From the IMG/VR virus record IMGVR_UViG_3300046820_000903, positions 1 to 64,000 of that record: DNA of 64,000 bases, one strand, 5' to 3'. Below the pieces are notes generated by a model. The model was not told where the DNA came from. It ran no database searches and saw only the letters and a program-made list of their open reading frames with translations. Of this stretch, positions 1-8,502 are shown piece by piece. Within the stretch, counting starts at the first letter, position 1. Each line of letters begins with the position of its first letter. Source of the stretch: a virus. Position numbers and translations under genes: made by a program.

Positions 1-1
1 G

Positions 2-153
2 GGCTATGGCGGTTATGGGGGCTATGGCGGTTATGGGGGCTATGGCGGTTATGGGGGCTATAACTGTAGCCCAGGTGGCTATGGGGGCTATGGCGGTTAT
101 GGTGGCTATGGCGGGCACAGTAGTTATAGTGGTGGCTATGGCGGATATGGCGG
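2..153 (+). repeat. In-frame 18-bp Gly-Tyr coding repeats
   Basis: The unit ggctatggcggttatggg is repeated exactly at 2-19, 20-37 and 38-55, then continues as degenerate copies to about 153. The unit length is a multiple of three and each copy encodes Gly-Tyr-Gly-Gly-Tyr-Gly. The near-identity of the first copies at DNA level suggests recent slippage or recombination, a plausible way to vary the length of the surface protein. Confidence 0.9.
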
Positions 154-373
154 ATACGCATCTAGCCGTTTAAAACTATATGGTTATATTGACGGCAACA
201 AATTGGTCCTACGTACTTTGTTAGACCATTTAGGACTTGGTTGCGTAGTCACTGGCGTTGTGAATATGACTGTTACAATGAGTCATCCAAATACAGTTAC
301 GGAAAACGGTGTAACACTTACACTCCCAACTCCAACTGTAACCCAAATTGTTCCTTGGTACATTGTTATCTAA
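2..373 (+). CDS. Gly/Tyr-repeat surface protein, 3' part (5' end outside window)
   Basis: The reading frame is open from the first base of the window to a TAA at 371-373, so only the C-terminal 123 residues are visible. The first 50 or so residues are tandem Gly-Tyr-Gly-Gly repeats with a few Ser, His, Cys and Pro interruptions. A roughly 65-residue non-repetitive tail rich in Val, Thr and Leu follows. Glycine-rich repeats of this kind occur in phage tail-fibre tip adhesins (polyglycine-II type) and other virion surface proteins, and the glycan genes downstream fit a receptor-binding locus. The family is inferred from composition only. Confidence 0.6.
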   Translation, partial: GYGGYGGYGGYGGYGGYGGYNCSPGGYGGYGGYGGYGGHSSYSGGYGGYGGYASSRLKLYGYIDGNKLVLRTLLDHLGLGCVVTGVVNMTVTMSHPNTVTENGVTLTLPTPTVTQIVPWYIVI

Positions 374-386
374 TTGGTTAAAGTGA

Positions 387-420
387 ATTATATGCGTTGG
401 TAAATAACAGCGCATATAAT
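387..420. repeat. Perfect 10-bp inverted repeat between genes
   Basis: ATTATATGCG at 387-396 and CGCATATAAT at 411-420 form a perfect 10-bp stem with a 14-base loop. It lies in the 64-bp gap after the repeat protein and before the next gene. No T-run follows, so it is not a standard intrinsic terminator. A transcript-end stabiliser or processing hairpin is possible. Confidence 0.7.
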
Positions 421-437
421 AATTCTGGGACCAATGA

Positions 438-785
438 ATGGACGATAAAAAACTAAATGAGGCCTTAGCCTTTGCTAATTACAGGCTCACCTTACAGGTA
501 CAGCGTCAAAACATTGAGGCCAGAGTTGAAGCGGCCTTATTAGTATCTTACAATGGTGCTCTTTTTAAAGCATCACAAGCACTTATTAACTTTGTTTCAT
601 TGCGAGTAATACGTAATGAACAAGTGCTAGTAGAAGATAACAGCAATAATGTTATCACTATTGAAGATGCTAATGCTTTTTTAAAAGCACTACTAGATGC
701 ATATGATTCTGCTATGCAATTAAAACAGCAAGAACAAAAACGACTAAAGTCAGCAAGAAGCACACCTAAAATTGTAGGACTCTAA
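438..785 (+). CDS. Small helical protein of unknown function
   Basis: This 115-residue protein is not recognised. It is largely helix-forming, rich in Ala, Leu, Gln and Asn, with a basic C-terminal tail (about residues 96-112) and no membrane segment or cysteine. The ATG at 438 is preceded by a weak GGGA at 428-431; another ATG at 434 is in a different frame. It sits between the repeat surface protein and the first glycosyltransferase-like gene, two bases before the latter. A fibre-assembly or structural role is possible but unproven. Confidence 0.7.
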   Translation: MDDKKLNEALAFANYRLTLQVQRQNIEARVEAALLVSYNGALFKASQALINFVSLRVIRNEQVLVEDNSNNVITIEDANAFLKALLDAYDSAMQLKQQEQKRLKSARSTPKIVGL

Positions 786-786
786 A

Positions 787-1665
787 ATGAGTACCCAAGG
801 CTTCATGATGTTCGCTTACAACAACGAACAATTAGATTATACTCAGTTAGCATTAGTAGCCGCCTACGCTGTAAAAAAGCACATGCCAGACTATCCTGTT
901 GTGTTAGTTACAAATCAACAAAGCTTAGAACATTGTAAAAACACACACGGTCATTTAATGATGGCTGCCGCCTTTGATGACATTGTTTTAACCAATCCCG
1001 AATACGAACGCAACATGCGTCTACATTATGACGGCGCATACCATAGTTTCAATGCACAATTCACTAACACCAACAAGCACGACATTTACAACCTAAGCCC
1101 GTTTGATGAAACAATTTTGATAGACACAGATTACTTGTGCGGCAACAACAACCTATCAAAGCTATTTGGTGGCCAACACGATGTTGCCATGTTTAGGGAT
1201 GCTCGCAACTTAAGATGCGAAGAACCATTTACAACAGAACGTTGGTTACACTATGCTGGTATTCGCATGTGGTGGTCAACTGTGGTATACTGGCGCAAGA
1301 GCGAAGAAGCTGAACACTTCTTTAACATTTGGTCAGCAGTTAAAAAGAACTGGGAGTATTATCGCTTCCTGTATAAATTCCCCGGTACGTTATATCGCAC
1401 AGACTACTCTGCTAGTATTGCAGCTCACATGTGCGATGGCTGGACAGACGGTGGCTTCATTGGACAGATTCCCAACTTTATGCGTTATCAAGATCAGCGT
1501 GATGATATTGTAGAAGTGCTTGGTCCTAATCACTGGGTAATGATGAGCAATCTGCCAGAAGAGTGGAAGAACATGGTTGTTGAAATCAAAGGCGAAGACG
1601 TTCACTTGATGAACAAGAAAAGCATACTTCGTAACTATGATAAGATCATGGAGAACCTAGCATGA
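787..1665 (+). CDS. GT-A fold glycosyltransferase-like protein
   Basis: The 292-residue protein has the layout of a nucleotide-sugar glycosyltransferase. An N-terminal alpha/beta region (about 5-70) is followed by a hydrophobic strand ending in Asp113-Thr-Asp115, the DxD-type motif that binds the metal and nucleotide diphosphate. The C-terminal half is rich in Trp, Tyr and His. The start ATG at 787 follows AGGACT, and the stop overlaps the next ATG by four bases (ATGA), implying translational coupling. The sugar donor and acceptor cannot be deduced; phage surface or host glycans are likely targets. GT8-like assignment is by motif only. Confidence 0.65.
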   Translation: MSTQGFMMFAYNNEQLDYTQLALVAAYAVKKHMPDYPVVLVTNQQSLEHCKNTHGHLMMAAAFDDIVLTNPEYERNMRLHYDGAYHSFNAQFTNTNKHDIYNLSPFDETILIDTDYLCGNNNLSKLFGGQHDVAMFRDARNLRCEEPFTTERWLHYAGIRMWWSTVVYWRKSEEAEHFFNIWSAVKKNWEYYRFLYKFPGTLYRTDYSASIAAHMCDGWTDGGFIGQIPNFMRYQDQRDDIVEVLGPNHWVMMSNLPEEWKNMVVEIKGEDVHLMNKKSILRNYDKIMENLA

Positions 1666-2363
1666 CATTCTTTGTAATTGTACCGCCGGGTAAAGATAAC
1701 TTAGCTGAAGTTTCTAAAATTGACATTGGTTTTGTGTTGCCAGGTTCTCGAGTTGAATTTGTCAAAGTTGATGCTGTGCCATCTTCACAACTTAAAATAC
1801 TTGCTTCTTTGAATTTAGAAGCAGGTGATGTTATTTGTTTTGCTGGACTATGTGTTAGACGTACTACTATTGATATAATAGAGCTATCTAAATCTACCAA
1901 GTTGAATTATATGCCAGGTGCCGGAGTTGATCATAGAGGTGTACATATTCCTGCTGGTAAAATTAGTTGTAGGCAACCAATTGAAAAAAACTATCAAACA
2001 GCTTGGCCGTACTTAATGGTTATTGGTAATCCTGAAACTGCTAAAATTAGTTTTGAACTATTTGAACATCTAAGTCCTACAGACTATTGGCCTAATTATG
2101 TTCCTGACATGCCAGAACTTATACACCTATTAGGCGTAATATCAATGACAGGATATTGGCAAGTACCAGAATGGTTCAAGTTAGTTGACCTTAGCATTAG
2201 AGACTTAGAGCTTGCCCCAGTAATGTATACTAGCCATACTTGGCATGATTGGATTGCTTTCTACCCAGCCAACAGCAATTTTAAATTAGAAAATCACGCA
2301 CAGCTATTTCCTGTATGGCTCGATGGAAGTGAAAAACCATTGGAGCATTGGAAACGTGGCTGA
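1662..2363 (+). CDS. Conserved-looking phage protein, unknown
   Basis: This 233-residue protein has no motif I recognise. Alternating hydrophobic strands fill residues 1-80, and the second half is rich in Trp, Pro and His. There is no signal peptide or transmembrane segment. It is coupled to the upstream glycosyltransferase-like gene through a four-base ATGA overlap and runs into the next gene, so it is very probably part of the same operon and function. Confidence 0.65.
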   Translation: MTFFVIVPPGKDNLAEVSKIDIGFVLPGSRVEFVKVDAVPSSQLKILASLNLEAGDVICFAGLCVRRTTIDIIELSKSTKLNYMPGAGVDHRGVHIPAGKISCRQPIEKNYQTAWPYLMVIGNPETAKISFELFEHLSPTDYWPNYVPDMPELIHLLGVISMTGYWQVPEWFKLVDLSIRDLELAPVMYTSHTWHDWIAFYPANSNFKLENHAQLFPVWLDGSEKPLEHWKRG

Positions 2364-3330
2364 TATTGAGTTTGAATTACGTAAGCGTAAAAAGGTACGC
2401 CAAGACTTCTGGTCTATAAAGTACAATGTACACAATGGTTACATTGAATCTATTGAAGCTGGCAACAAACTTTTACCGGATCATTTAATTGTATCATATG
2501 CCAAAGTAAAAGATATACTGGCTGGTAAACTAAACCAAAACGATTATCGTGTTGCATTCAATGAAAAGCTAGGTGCTCTTGACTTGGTTGATATTAAACG
2601 ACCTAGAGAGTTTAAAAAGAAACAAGTATGGGTTGGATGGTTAAGCGCAGGCGAAGCAGATCTTAACATCTTTAGCCCGCTGAGAATTATACTATTCGGT
2701 GACACTGGTATTATGCGTGTAGAAGCCAGTAGAGAATGGTCTACTAGTTTGCGAGAAACAATGGATAGACGCACAGACCTAGAAGATGTTCCATTCTTTA
2801 TAAGTGATGTCGAAGATCCACATCAACTGTTAGGTCATGATAAAATTAGACTAGTTGACATTGTAGAACGTGGATACTGGGAAAAACGCTTATGGTCATT
2901 CATGGATCATGATAATGTACAGCGAATACTTTACCAAGGGTTGCAAATACGCATAAACATGCCGCCAGTGGCCAGCGAACTGTCATTGACACGTATGGTC
3001 CAATACAGTCCATTCACTGGTATCATTGACGAGTCATCAGTTATCAGTCATCGAGGCCGTGGCAAGCATATTTCTGTTTTTACCAAAGACGGCGGCATAT
3101 GGGCACAAAGTCATTATGAAAAGGGTAATGCTATTGATCATTTAATTGGCAACTTACGTGTAGCAGTTGTAAAAGGAGATGACCCAGAAGATTTTGTTGC
3201 CTGGGCAGAAATGCCAGCACTGATGCTAAGACAGCCACAACCATTTGAAATCTTACCAGATTGGCAGTACCAGAGCACTCCAAGTCTGTTATATAAAGCT
3301 AACAACATTGATATAGGAGTACTATCTTGA
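2356..3330 (+). CDS. Unknown protein of the glycan operon (GTG start)
   Basis: The 324-residue product is not recognised. I chose GTG at 2356 because it overlaps the preceding stop by eight bases and GGAG lies about ten bases upstream. An in-frame ATG at 2323 has no ribosome-binding site and would overlap by 41 bases. The protein is soluble, with charged N-terminal residues and a mixed alpha/beta body. Its stop overlaps the TTG start of the next gene. Confidence 0.65.
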   Translation: MADIEFELRKRKKVRQDFWSIKYNVHNGYIESIEAGNKLLPDHLIVSYAKVKDILAGKLNQNDYRVAFNEKLGALDLVDIKRPREFKKKQVWVGWLSAGEADLNIFSPLRIILFGDTGIMRVEASREWSTSLRETMDRRTDLEDVPFFISDVEDPHQLLGHDKIRLVDIVERGYWEKRLWSFMDHDNVQRILYQGLQIRINMPPVASELSLTRMVQYSPFTGIIDESSVISHRGRGKHISVFTKDGGIWAQSHYEKGNAIDHLIGNLRVAVVKGDDPEDFVAWAEMPALMLRQPQPFEILPDWQYQSTPSLLYKANNIDIGVLS

Positions 3331-4298
3331 AAACCCCAATTACAGAATTTGACGTAGTGTTTATCAGCTATGATGAGCCAAACGCAGATGAGAATTACGC
3401 CGACTTGCTAGAGAAATGCCCATGGGCCAAACGTAGCCATGGTGTATATGGCAGTGATGCTTGCCATAAAGCGGCAGCAAAGTTAGCTGAAACAGAACGT
3501 TTCATTACCATTGATGCTGACAACAAAGTGCGCCCAGACTTCTTTGAACTTGAGTTGGACTTACATAAGTTTGATCGCAGTGATGTATTAAGCTGGAGTG
3601 GTAAAAACGTTATCAATGGCTTGGTATATGGCAATGGCGGTGTCAAGTTATGGCCCAAGAAGGTTGTTGAGCAAATGCGTACACACGAAGCAGTTGACTG
3701 TGGAGCAGGCGCAGTTGACTTTTGTTGGGATATTCACTATCATCAACTAAACAACATTTACAGTGATGTGTATAATAACAGTACTCCATATCAAGCGTAT
3801 CGCGCTGGGTTTCGCGAAGGTGTTAAGCTTGCTCTAATTGATGGCCGCCCAATGGACTGGCGTCAAATTGCTGATAAAAACAACTTTAAGAACCATCGCA
3901 GACTACTAGTTTGGATGAGTGTTGGCCAAGATGTACAAAATGGATTATGGGCCATGTATGGTGCTCGCTTAGGTTGCTATCTAACTAACCTACGCAAAGA
4001 CTGGGACTACAAATTAGTTGCTGACTTTGAGTGGCACAATGCTTACTGGGCAGAAGAAGTTATGCCACAGTTTGCTGGCACAGAAGTAACTTGCCCTGTT
4101 AGCAAGTACTCATATGATGCTTCTAAGTTAATGGAAGAAACCAAAAAGCTTGGCAGAGTATTACATCAAGACCTACGCTTAGAAATTGCTGACCTAGACG
4201 AAGCAGGCAGTCGCTTCTTTAAGGCCAGTTACTTTAACCCACATCGTCTTGGCCCAACAGTCAAAGAAAGCGATGTAGAACAGTTTATTGCGGAGTAA
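3327..4298 (+). CDS. GT-A glycosyltransferase-like protein, tandem paralogue 1
   Basis: The 323-residue protein carries Asp63-Ala-Asp65 after a hydrophobic strand, the usual DxD position of GT-A glycosyltransferases. A Phe-Cys-Trp-Asp motif near residue 132 and an Arg-Ala-Gly-Phe-Arg-Glu segment are shared with the gene at 5161. Translation starts at TTG 3327 with AGGAG nine bases upstream, and the TTG overlaps the preceding TGA. It is the first of three tandem paralogues (3327, 4302, 5161). Donor and acceptor are unknown. Confidence 0.7.
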   Translation: MKTPITEFDVVFISYDEPNADENYADLLEKCPWAKRSHGVYGSDACHKAAAKLAETERFITIDADNKVRPDFFELELDLHKFDRSDVLSWSGKNVINGLVYGNGGVKLWPKKVVEQMRTHEAVDCGAGAVDFCWDIHYHQLNNIYSDVYNNSTPYQAYRAGFREGVKLALIDGRPMDWRQIADKNNFKNHRRLLVWMSVGQDVQNGLWAMYGARLGCYLTNLRKDWDYKLVADFEWHNAYWAEEVMPQFAGTEVTCPVSKYSYDASKLMEETKKLGRVLHQDLRLEIADLDEAGSRFFKASYFNPHRLGPTVKESDVEQFIAE

Positions 4299-4301
4299 TC
4301 A

Positions 4302-5174
4302 TTGTTAGATGTATTCTTCATCACAATGGGAGAACTGGGTAGCGATGTCAATTGGAATCGTTTACTAGAGTTTGTCCCAAATGCCAAAAAAGTAGAAAAT
4401 GTAAAAGGCATTTATAACGTACACAAAGCCTGTGCGGAACAAAGTACAACTGATAATTTTTGGGTAGTAGATGCTGATGCGTGGATTGTTAATGACTTCT
4501 CTTTTGATTGGAAACCTGATCCTGCTGTAAAGTATTGGAATGTTCCCGAAACAGAATGTGTTGTTATATGGCCAAGCTACAATCCTGTCAACGAACTTGT
4601 GTACGGGTACGGCGCAGTTAAAGTATTCCCACGTAAACCTTTTTTAGAAGACCGTGGATGGTCTATTGATATGAGCTTGTCAATTGCCAAAGTAGTTGTA
4701 TCCAAAGACATTGTCAGTTGCGAAACACGATTTAACGCCACACCCGAATCTGCCTGGATAGGTGCATTCCGTGAATGTGCCAAGCTGTCAAGTTTATCAA
4801 TGGTAAAAACTCGTATTCGTAAATCTGTTGCCGCAGAAACAAAAAGTTTACTAGACCTTGAAAATCATATACAGTCTCAACCATGGGACAACAATAAAAA
4901 AGCAAACTATCGTCGCACACAAACCTTGCTAATACAAGAACGTTATAAAGACGAGCAAAGTATTTTCAAGTACTGGGAAGAAATTGAAACTTACAGTCGA
5001 CGTAGATTAACTTGGTGTACACATGGATGGCACAAGACAAACGGAAACTACTCACTGCTAGGGGCACAGGCTGGCAGCAAATTTGGATTAGAAAACAGTG
5101 ACAACCTAGATGCATTAGATCTGATCAATGACTGGGATTGGCTAAAAAAGGAATTTAAAAATGTCAATGTTTAA
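4302..5174 (+). CDS. GT-A glycosyltransferase-like protein, tandem paralogue 2 (diverged)
   Basis: At 290 residues this is the most diverged of the three tandem paralogues. It keeps the N-terminal strand, the His-Lys-Ala segment near residue 41 and Asp57-Ala-Asp59, but lacks the Phe-Cys-Trp-Asp motif of its neighbours and carries a charged insertion at about 160-200. The start is TTG 4302, supported by GGAG seven bases upstream; the next in-frame ATG would delete the first core strand. It may have a different specificity or be a non-catalytic partner. Confidence 0.65.
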   Translation: MLDVFFITMGELGSDVNWNRLLEFVPNAKKVENVKGIYNVHKACAEQSTTDNFWVVDADAWIVNDFSFDWKPDPAVKYWNVPETECVVIWPSYNPVNELVYGYGAVKVFPRKPFLEDRGWSIDMSLSIAKVVVSKDIVSCETRFNATPESAWIGAFRECAKLSSLSMVKTRIRKSVAAETKSLLDLENHIQSQPWDNNKKANYRRTQTLLIQERYKDEQSIFKYWEEIETYSRRRLTWCTHGWHKTNGNYSLLGAQAGSKFGLENSDNLDALDLINDWDWLKKEFKNVNV

Positions 5175-6129
5175 TGTTATCAAGAACCCAACAATCTATA
5201 AAAAGATGTTGGATGTTCCTGTTGTGTTTTTAAGTTTTGATGAACCCAATGCAGATGAGAATTGGGAATTGCTAAAGTCAATAACACCACACAAGAACAT
5301 TGCCAGAGTACATGGCGTTGTTGGATTTGATGCGGCACATAAAGCCGCTGCCGCTGAGTTCCCGAAGAGTGAATATATTATCACAGTTGATGCTGATAAC
5401 AAAGTTGATCCAAAATTCTTTGATAAGTTTTTACCAGAAGGCATGGACGGTAAAGTTAGCTTTACCTGGGGCGGCCGCCAGTTTACAAATGGCCTAATGT
5501 ATGGCAACGGTGGATTGAAAATGTGGAGCACAGAACATCTTGCTAATATGCGTAGTCATGAATTGGCCACAGAGGAACGAGATGCTGTTGATTTTTGTTG
5601 GGATTTCAACAGGTATAAAGAACTAGCAGGTTGCCATTCTACTGTGTACACCAATGCCAGTGCTTATCAGGCCTTTAGAGTTGGATTTAGAGAAGGTGTC
5701 AAGCTTAGTATGGAACAAGGCCAGGTAATACCATTTGCTGATTGGACAACGACCATGCATGCCGCAAACTTTCAACGTTTATTGACATGGATGACAGTGG
5801 GTGCTGATGTTGAAAATGGTGCCTGGAGCATGTTTGGCGCTAGGTTAGCTGTTAAACTTTTACAATACGATGACTTTGATTTTGTAAACATTAGAGATTA
5901 TGCCTGGTTCAATGAATTCTTTGCTGAAGAATCAAAGCATAATCCTACCAAAGCCAGTAAGGCTCTTGGAAAACAAATTAGCCAAGGACTTGGTTGGGTA
6001 CTTCCAGACTTTGATGAGGATCAGAGTCGATTTGTCAAAATGACTCAATTGCATCCTGCCAAGTCATTGACATACGAAGATGTTCGTTGGAGAACAAATT
6101 TAAAACTATTTGGATGGTTCAATGGATAA
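5161..6129 (+). CDS. GT-A glycosyltransferase-like protein, tandem paralogue 3
   Basis: The 322-residue product is close to the gene at 3327 along most of its length. Shared blocks include Asp-Glu-Pro-Asn-Ala-Asp-Glu-Asn near residue 27, Asp77-Ala-Asp79, Asn-Gly-Leu near 107, Phe-Cys-Trp-Asp and Phe-Arg-Glu-Gly-Val-Lys. About 15 extra N-terminal residues are unique to it. ATG 5161 follows AAGGA and overlaps the upstream gene by 14 bases. The tandem arrangement points to local duplication followed by divergence. Confidence 0.7.
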   Translation: MSMFNVIKNPTIYKKMLDVPVVFLSFDEPNADENWELLKSITPHKNIARVHGVVGFDAAHKAAAAEFPKSEYIITVDADNKVDPKFFDKFLPEGMDGKVSFTWGGRQFTNGLMYGNGGLKMWSTEHLANMRSHELATEERDAVDFCWDFNRYKELAGCHSTVYTNASAYQAFRVGFREGVKLSMEQGQVIPFADWTTTMHAANFQRLLTWMTVGADVENGAWSMFGARLAVKLLQYDDFDFVNIRDYAWFNEFFAEESKHNPTKASKALGKQISQGLGWVLPDFDEDQSRFVKMTQLHPAKSLTYEDVRWRTNLKLFGWFNG

Positions 6130-7312
6130 TATTAAACCAATAGACAACAACTCAGAGCTACGTAGTTCGTTGATTTATTTTGTTGATGAAGCCATTGGCT
6201 GGCGCAAAAGTTTACATCATTATCAACGTTTCCTTGAAACAGGTGAAACCATTGAACTTGAGCATCTTATCATTGAAGTAGGCCGCGAACACTTTTTTGA
6301 TTTTTATCCGTTGTTGAATGCTGTTAAAGAAAACAATGACAGAGAAGGCATGATGACAATATATCATGGCATGGAAAGAGGGCTTTACGTTCCAGAGTCT
6401 TGGGAAGTCGTCGGGGGGAAAAAACTTAACACAGTAAGCGTTGAGTTTAGTGATAATCTTTTCAACACTACAGCAAGCTGGTGGAAACTTCGAGACTGGA
6501 CAGAAAACAATATCAAAGAAACTGGGACAGATGGACTTTCAGTTTTAGCACTAGCTCACCAGATTATTATTGATGCTAGAAATGATTTCTACAAGATCTT
6601 TGAACTATTTGAAGTACTACTTGGAAACAATACTCTTTTATCCTGTATTGCAGATACTGATATTAAAAAGTTAGGCAAAGTCGTTGGAACATATTATCCA
6701 CTACAAGCAAGGCACATAGAACGCTTGGCATCAGCTGTGGCAAACAATCCAACTCTAAATTGGAAAGATGCACTAAGTCGCAATCAAGTGAAAAGTAAGT
6801 TATGGCTCATTGACAAACTTAAAGAACACAGGATGTATCCAGAGAAACGCAGACTCACTGACCCAGAACACACAACTATTATTGTAGGTGGCTGGGTAGG
6901 CCTGCTGCCGTTTCTAATGTCAATGAAAAATATGCATCTAGATAGTGTTGTTAATGTTGACATTGATTCGTCTGTACACATTGCGGCTAACGAATTAAAT
7001 CTTGGAAACTTTACAAAGTTTAAAAATTCCAAAGAAGATATACGTACCTTGGACTTTACAAAGTTCAAGAAACTACTCGTCATTGACACTATTGTAGAAC
7101 ACTTTGAGAATCATGGTGAATGGGTAGCAACATTACCTAGCAACGCAAACATTGTACTACAAGGCAACGATATGTTCCATGTACCCGACCATGTCAACTG
7201 CCATAAGACGCTAGAAGAATTTACCGACTCGTGTGGATTGACTGATAAAAAATGGTCCGGCGAATTACCGCTGTATAAGTGTAATAGATATATGGCTATT
7301 GGAAAAGTATGA
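6122..7312 (+). CDS. Protein with C-terminal class I SAM methyltransferase-like domain
   Basis: The protein has about 396 residues. A helical N-terminal part (about 1-240) precedes a Rossmann-like region, where a glycine-rich strand-loop (Val-Gly-Gly-Trp-Val-Gly, about 255-260) and a following acidic strand resemble motifs I and II of class I SAM methyltransferases. ATG 6122, with GGATGG just upstream, is preferred over TTG 6110. The gene overlaps its neighbours by eight and four bases. A sugar or peptide methylation role fits the operon; the substrate is unknown. Confidence 0.6.
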   Translation: MDNIKPIDNNSELRSSLIYFVDEAIGWRKSLHHYQRFLETGETIELEHLIIEVGREHFFDFYPLLNAVKENNDREGMMTIYHGMERGLYVPESWEVVGGKKLNTVSVEFSDNLFNTTASWWKLRDWTENNIKETGTDGLSVLALAHQIIIDARNDFYKIFELFEVLLGNNTLLSCIADTDIKKLGKVVGTYYPLQARHIERLASAVANNPTLNWKDALSRNQVKSKLWLIDKLKEHRMYPEKRRLTDPEHTTIIVGGWVGLLPFLMSMKNMHLDSVVNVDIDSSVHIAANELNLGNFTKFKNSKEDIRTLDFTKFKKLLVIDTIVEHFENHGEWVATLPSNANIVLQGNDMFHVPDHVNCHKTLEEFTDSCGLTDKKWSGELPLYKCNRYMAIGKV

Positions 7313-7824
7313 GCCTGAGAGCAGAACGCACTCCTGTGCAAATAGATTTGCAACGTCTAATTGAAGAAGCAATGAAGTTGACATGGGACGAAGAAACACA
7401 ACAAACTAGATTTCAAGTTGCTATCCAAAATGGTGGTACGCATGATTGGGATGAAGGGACCGGGTCTAGGCCGGGTGTAGCCGAAACACAATGGGATAAG
7501 TTGCATCCAAATTTAGTTGGCACTTGGTGGGACACTGATTTCTTTCCTAGCTTGCCATGGAAAGTGTATCGCACACGTATTATGACTATGGAAGGTCGTA
7601 AGTGCTACAGTATACACAAAGATGACAATCCAAGATTGCATATTGCGTTAAAGACAACCAATCAGGCAAGATTTATCTTTACCAAACCCCCAGAGATTAT
7701 ACACATACCAGCAGATGGGCATGTATGGTGGGTAGATACACGCAACGAACACACAGCAATAAATGGCGCAATTGAACCAAGAGTACATTTGCTAATGAGC
7801 TTGGCTAACACTGATAAAGATTAA
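7309..7824 (+). CDS. 2OG-Fe(II) oxygenase-like protein (aspartyl hydroxylase type)
   Basis: This 171-residue protein shows the iron-binding triad of 2-oxoglutarate dioxygenases: His103-Lys-Asp105 and a distal His148, followed by Arg158 in the place that binds the 2OG carboxylate. Small size and spacing resemble the aspartyl/asparaginyl beta-hydroxylase-like group. It is coupled to the methyltransferase-like gene by an ATGA overlap. It is one of four such oxygenases in the window (also 11628, 14126 and 29271). The substrate is unknown. Confidence 0.7.
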   Translation: MSLRAERTPVQIDLQRLIEEAMKLTWDEETQQTRFQVAIQNGGTHDWDEGTGSRPGVAETQWDKLHPNLVGTWWDTDFFPSLPWKVYRTRIMTMEGRKCYSIHKDDNPRLHIALKTTNQARFIFTKPPEIIHIPADGHVWWVDTRNEHTAINGAIEPRVHLLMSLANTDKD

Positions 7825-7839
7825 TGGCTACATACACAT

Positions 7840-8502
7840 ATGAGTTTATATGTAAAAACAACCAACGCTGATGAATTTGAAGAGTATAGAAATGATTACA
7901 TTGTCTTCTTGAAAAAAATTGCACACTTAAAAAGTCCTGCTTTTGTTAATATGGGTCCACAGATGCCCATGGGATTTTTACATCTGGTTGATAATTTAAA
8001 ACGTTGGCGTAAGGACGAAGGGCAAATTAGTTTGCTCTATGATGATGTAAGTGGATCAATAGTTGGTATCAGCGCAGTTGAAAAATGCCAATTGTCAACT
8101 CATCTTAGTTCAGGTGGTAATCGTTGTTGGATACTTCCAAAGTATAGACAAAACAATGAAATAACAAAGTATCTTTTAAAATCTAATTTGGATTGGACTA
8201 GAACCCAAGGCAACGCCGGAATGATGCTCACATTCAATGAGTACAATAAATGGATATATGATACCATTCTAAAACTGTCTACCAACTCTGGTGCTACGCT
8301 AGGTACAGTATGGAGCGATTGGTGGGATGACTGCTATGCATTGCCAAGGATGGTACGACTACACAATACTCCGCAATGGGCTGTAATAAAACCATTGAAC
8401 CAAGAAAGTTGGGAGTCACTGATTGAAGAATTAGACAAGAAGTATGGCGTAAGAGATAAGCCCTTTATCACAACATCAGTAAAAAATGTCCAATATCGTT
8501 AA
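7840..8502 (+). CDS. GNAT-like acetyltransferase candidate
   Basis: The 220-residue protein has the rough plan of a GNAT enzyme: mixed alpha/beta N-terminus, a strand with Val-Gly-Ile-Ser near residues 70-75, and a basic loop followed by a helix at about 95-120 where acetyl-CoA would bind. The classical Q/RxxGxG/A signature is degenerate, so the call is tentative. ATG 7840 has no good Shine-Dalgarno sequence but a weak TAAATA-like box (CTACATA, 7828-7834) ends five bases upstream. The gene overlaps the next by 17 bases. Confidence 0.5.
   Translation: MSLYVKTTNADEFEEYRNDYIVFLKKIAHLKSPAFVNMGPQMPMGFLHLVDNLKRWRKDEGQISLLYDDVSGSIVGISAVEKCQLSTHLSSGGNRCWILPKYRQNNEITKYLLKSNLDWTRTQGNAGMMLTFNEYNKWIYDTILKLSTNSGATLGTVWSDWWDDCYALPRMVRLHNTPQWAVIKPLNQESWESLIEELDKKYGVRDKPFITTSVKNVQYR

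Noticed and set aside
2-153. Short direct repeats that could suggest a CRISPR array or repeat-type origin.
   Set aside because: The repeats have no unique spacers, are multiples of three and lie in an open frame as Gly-Tyr codons.
2323-2363. ATG 2323 as the start of the gene ending at 3330.
   Set aside because: It has no ribosome-binding site and would overlap the previous gene by 41 bases; GTG 2356 has both a better signal and a short overlap.
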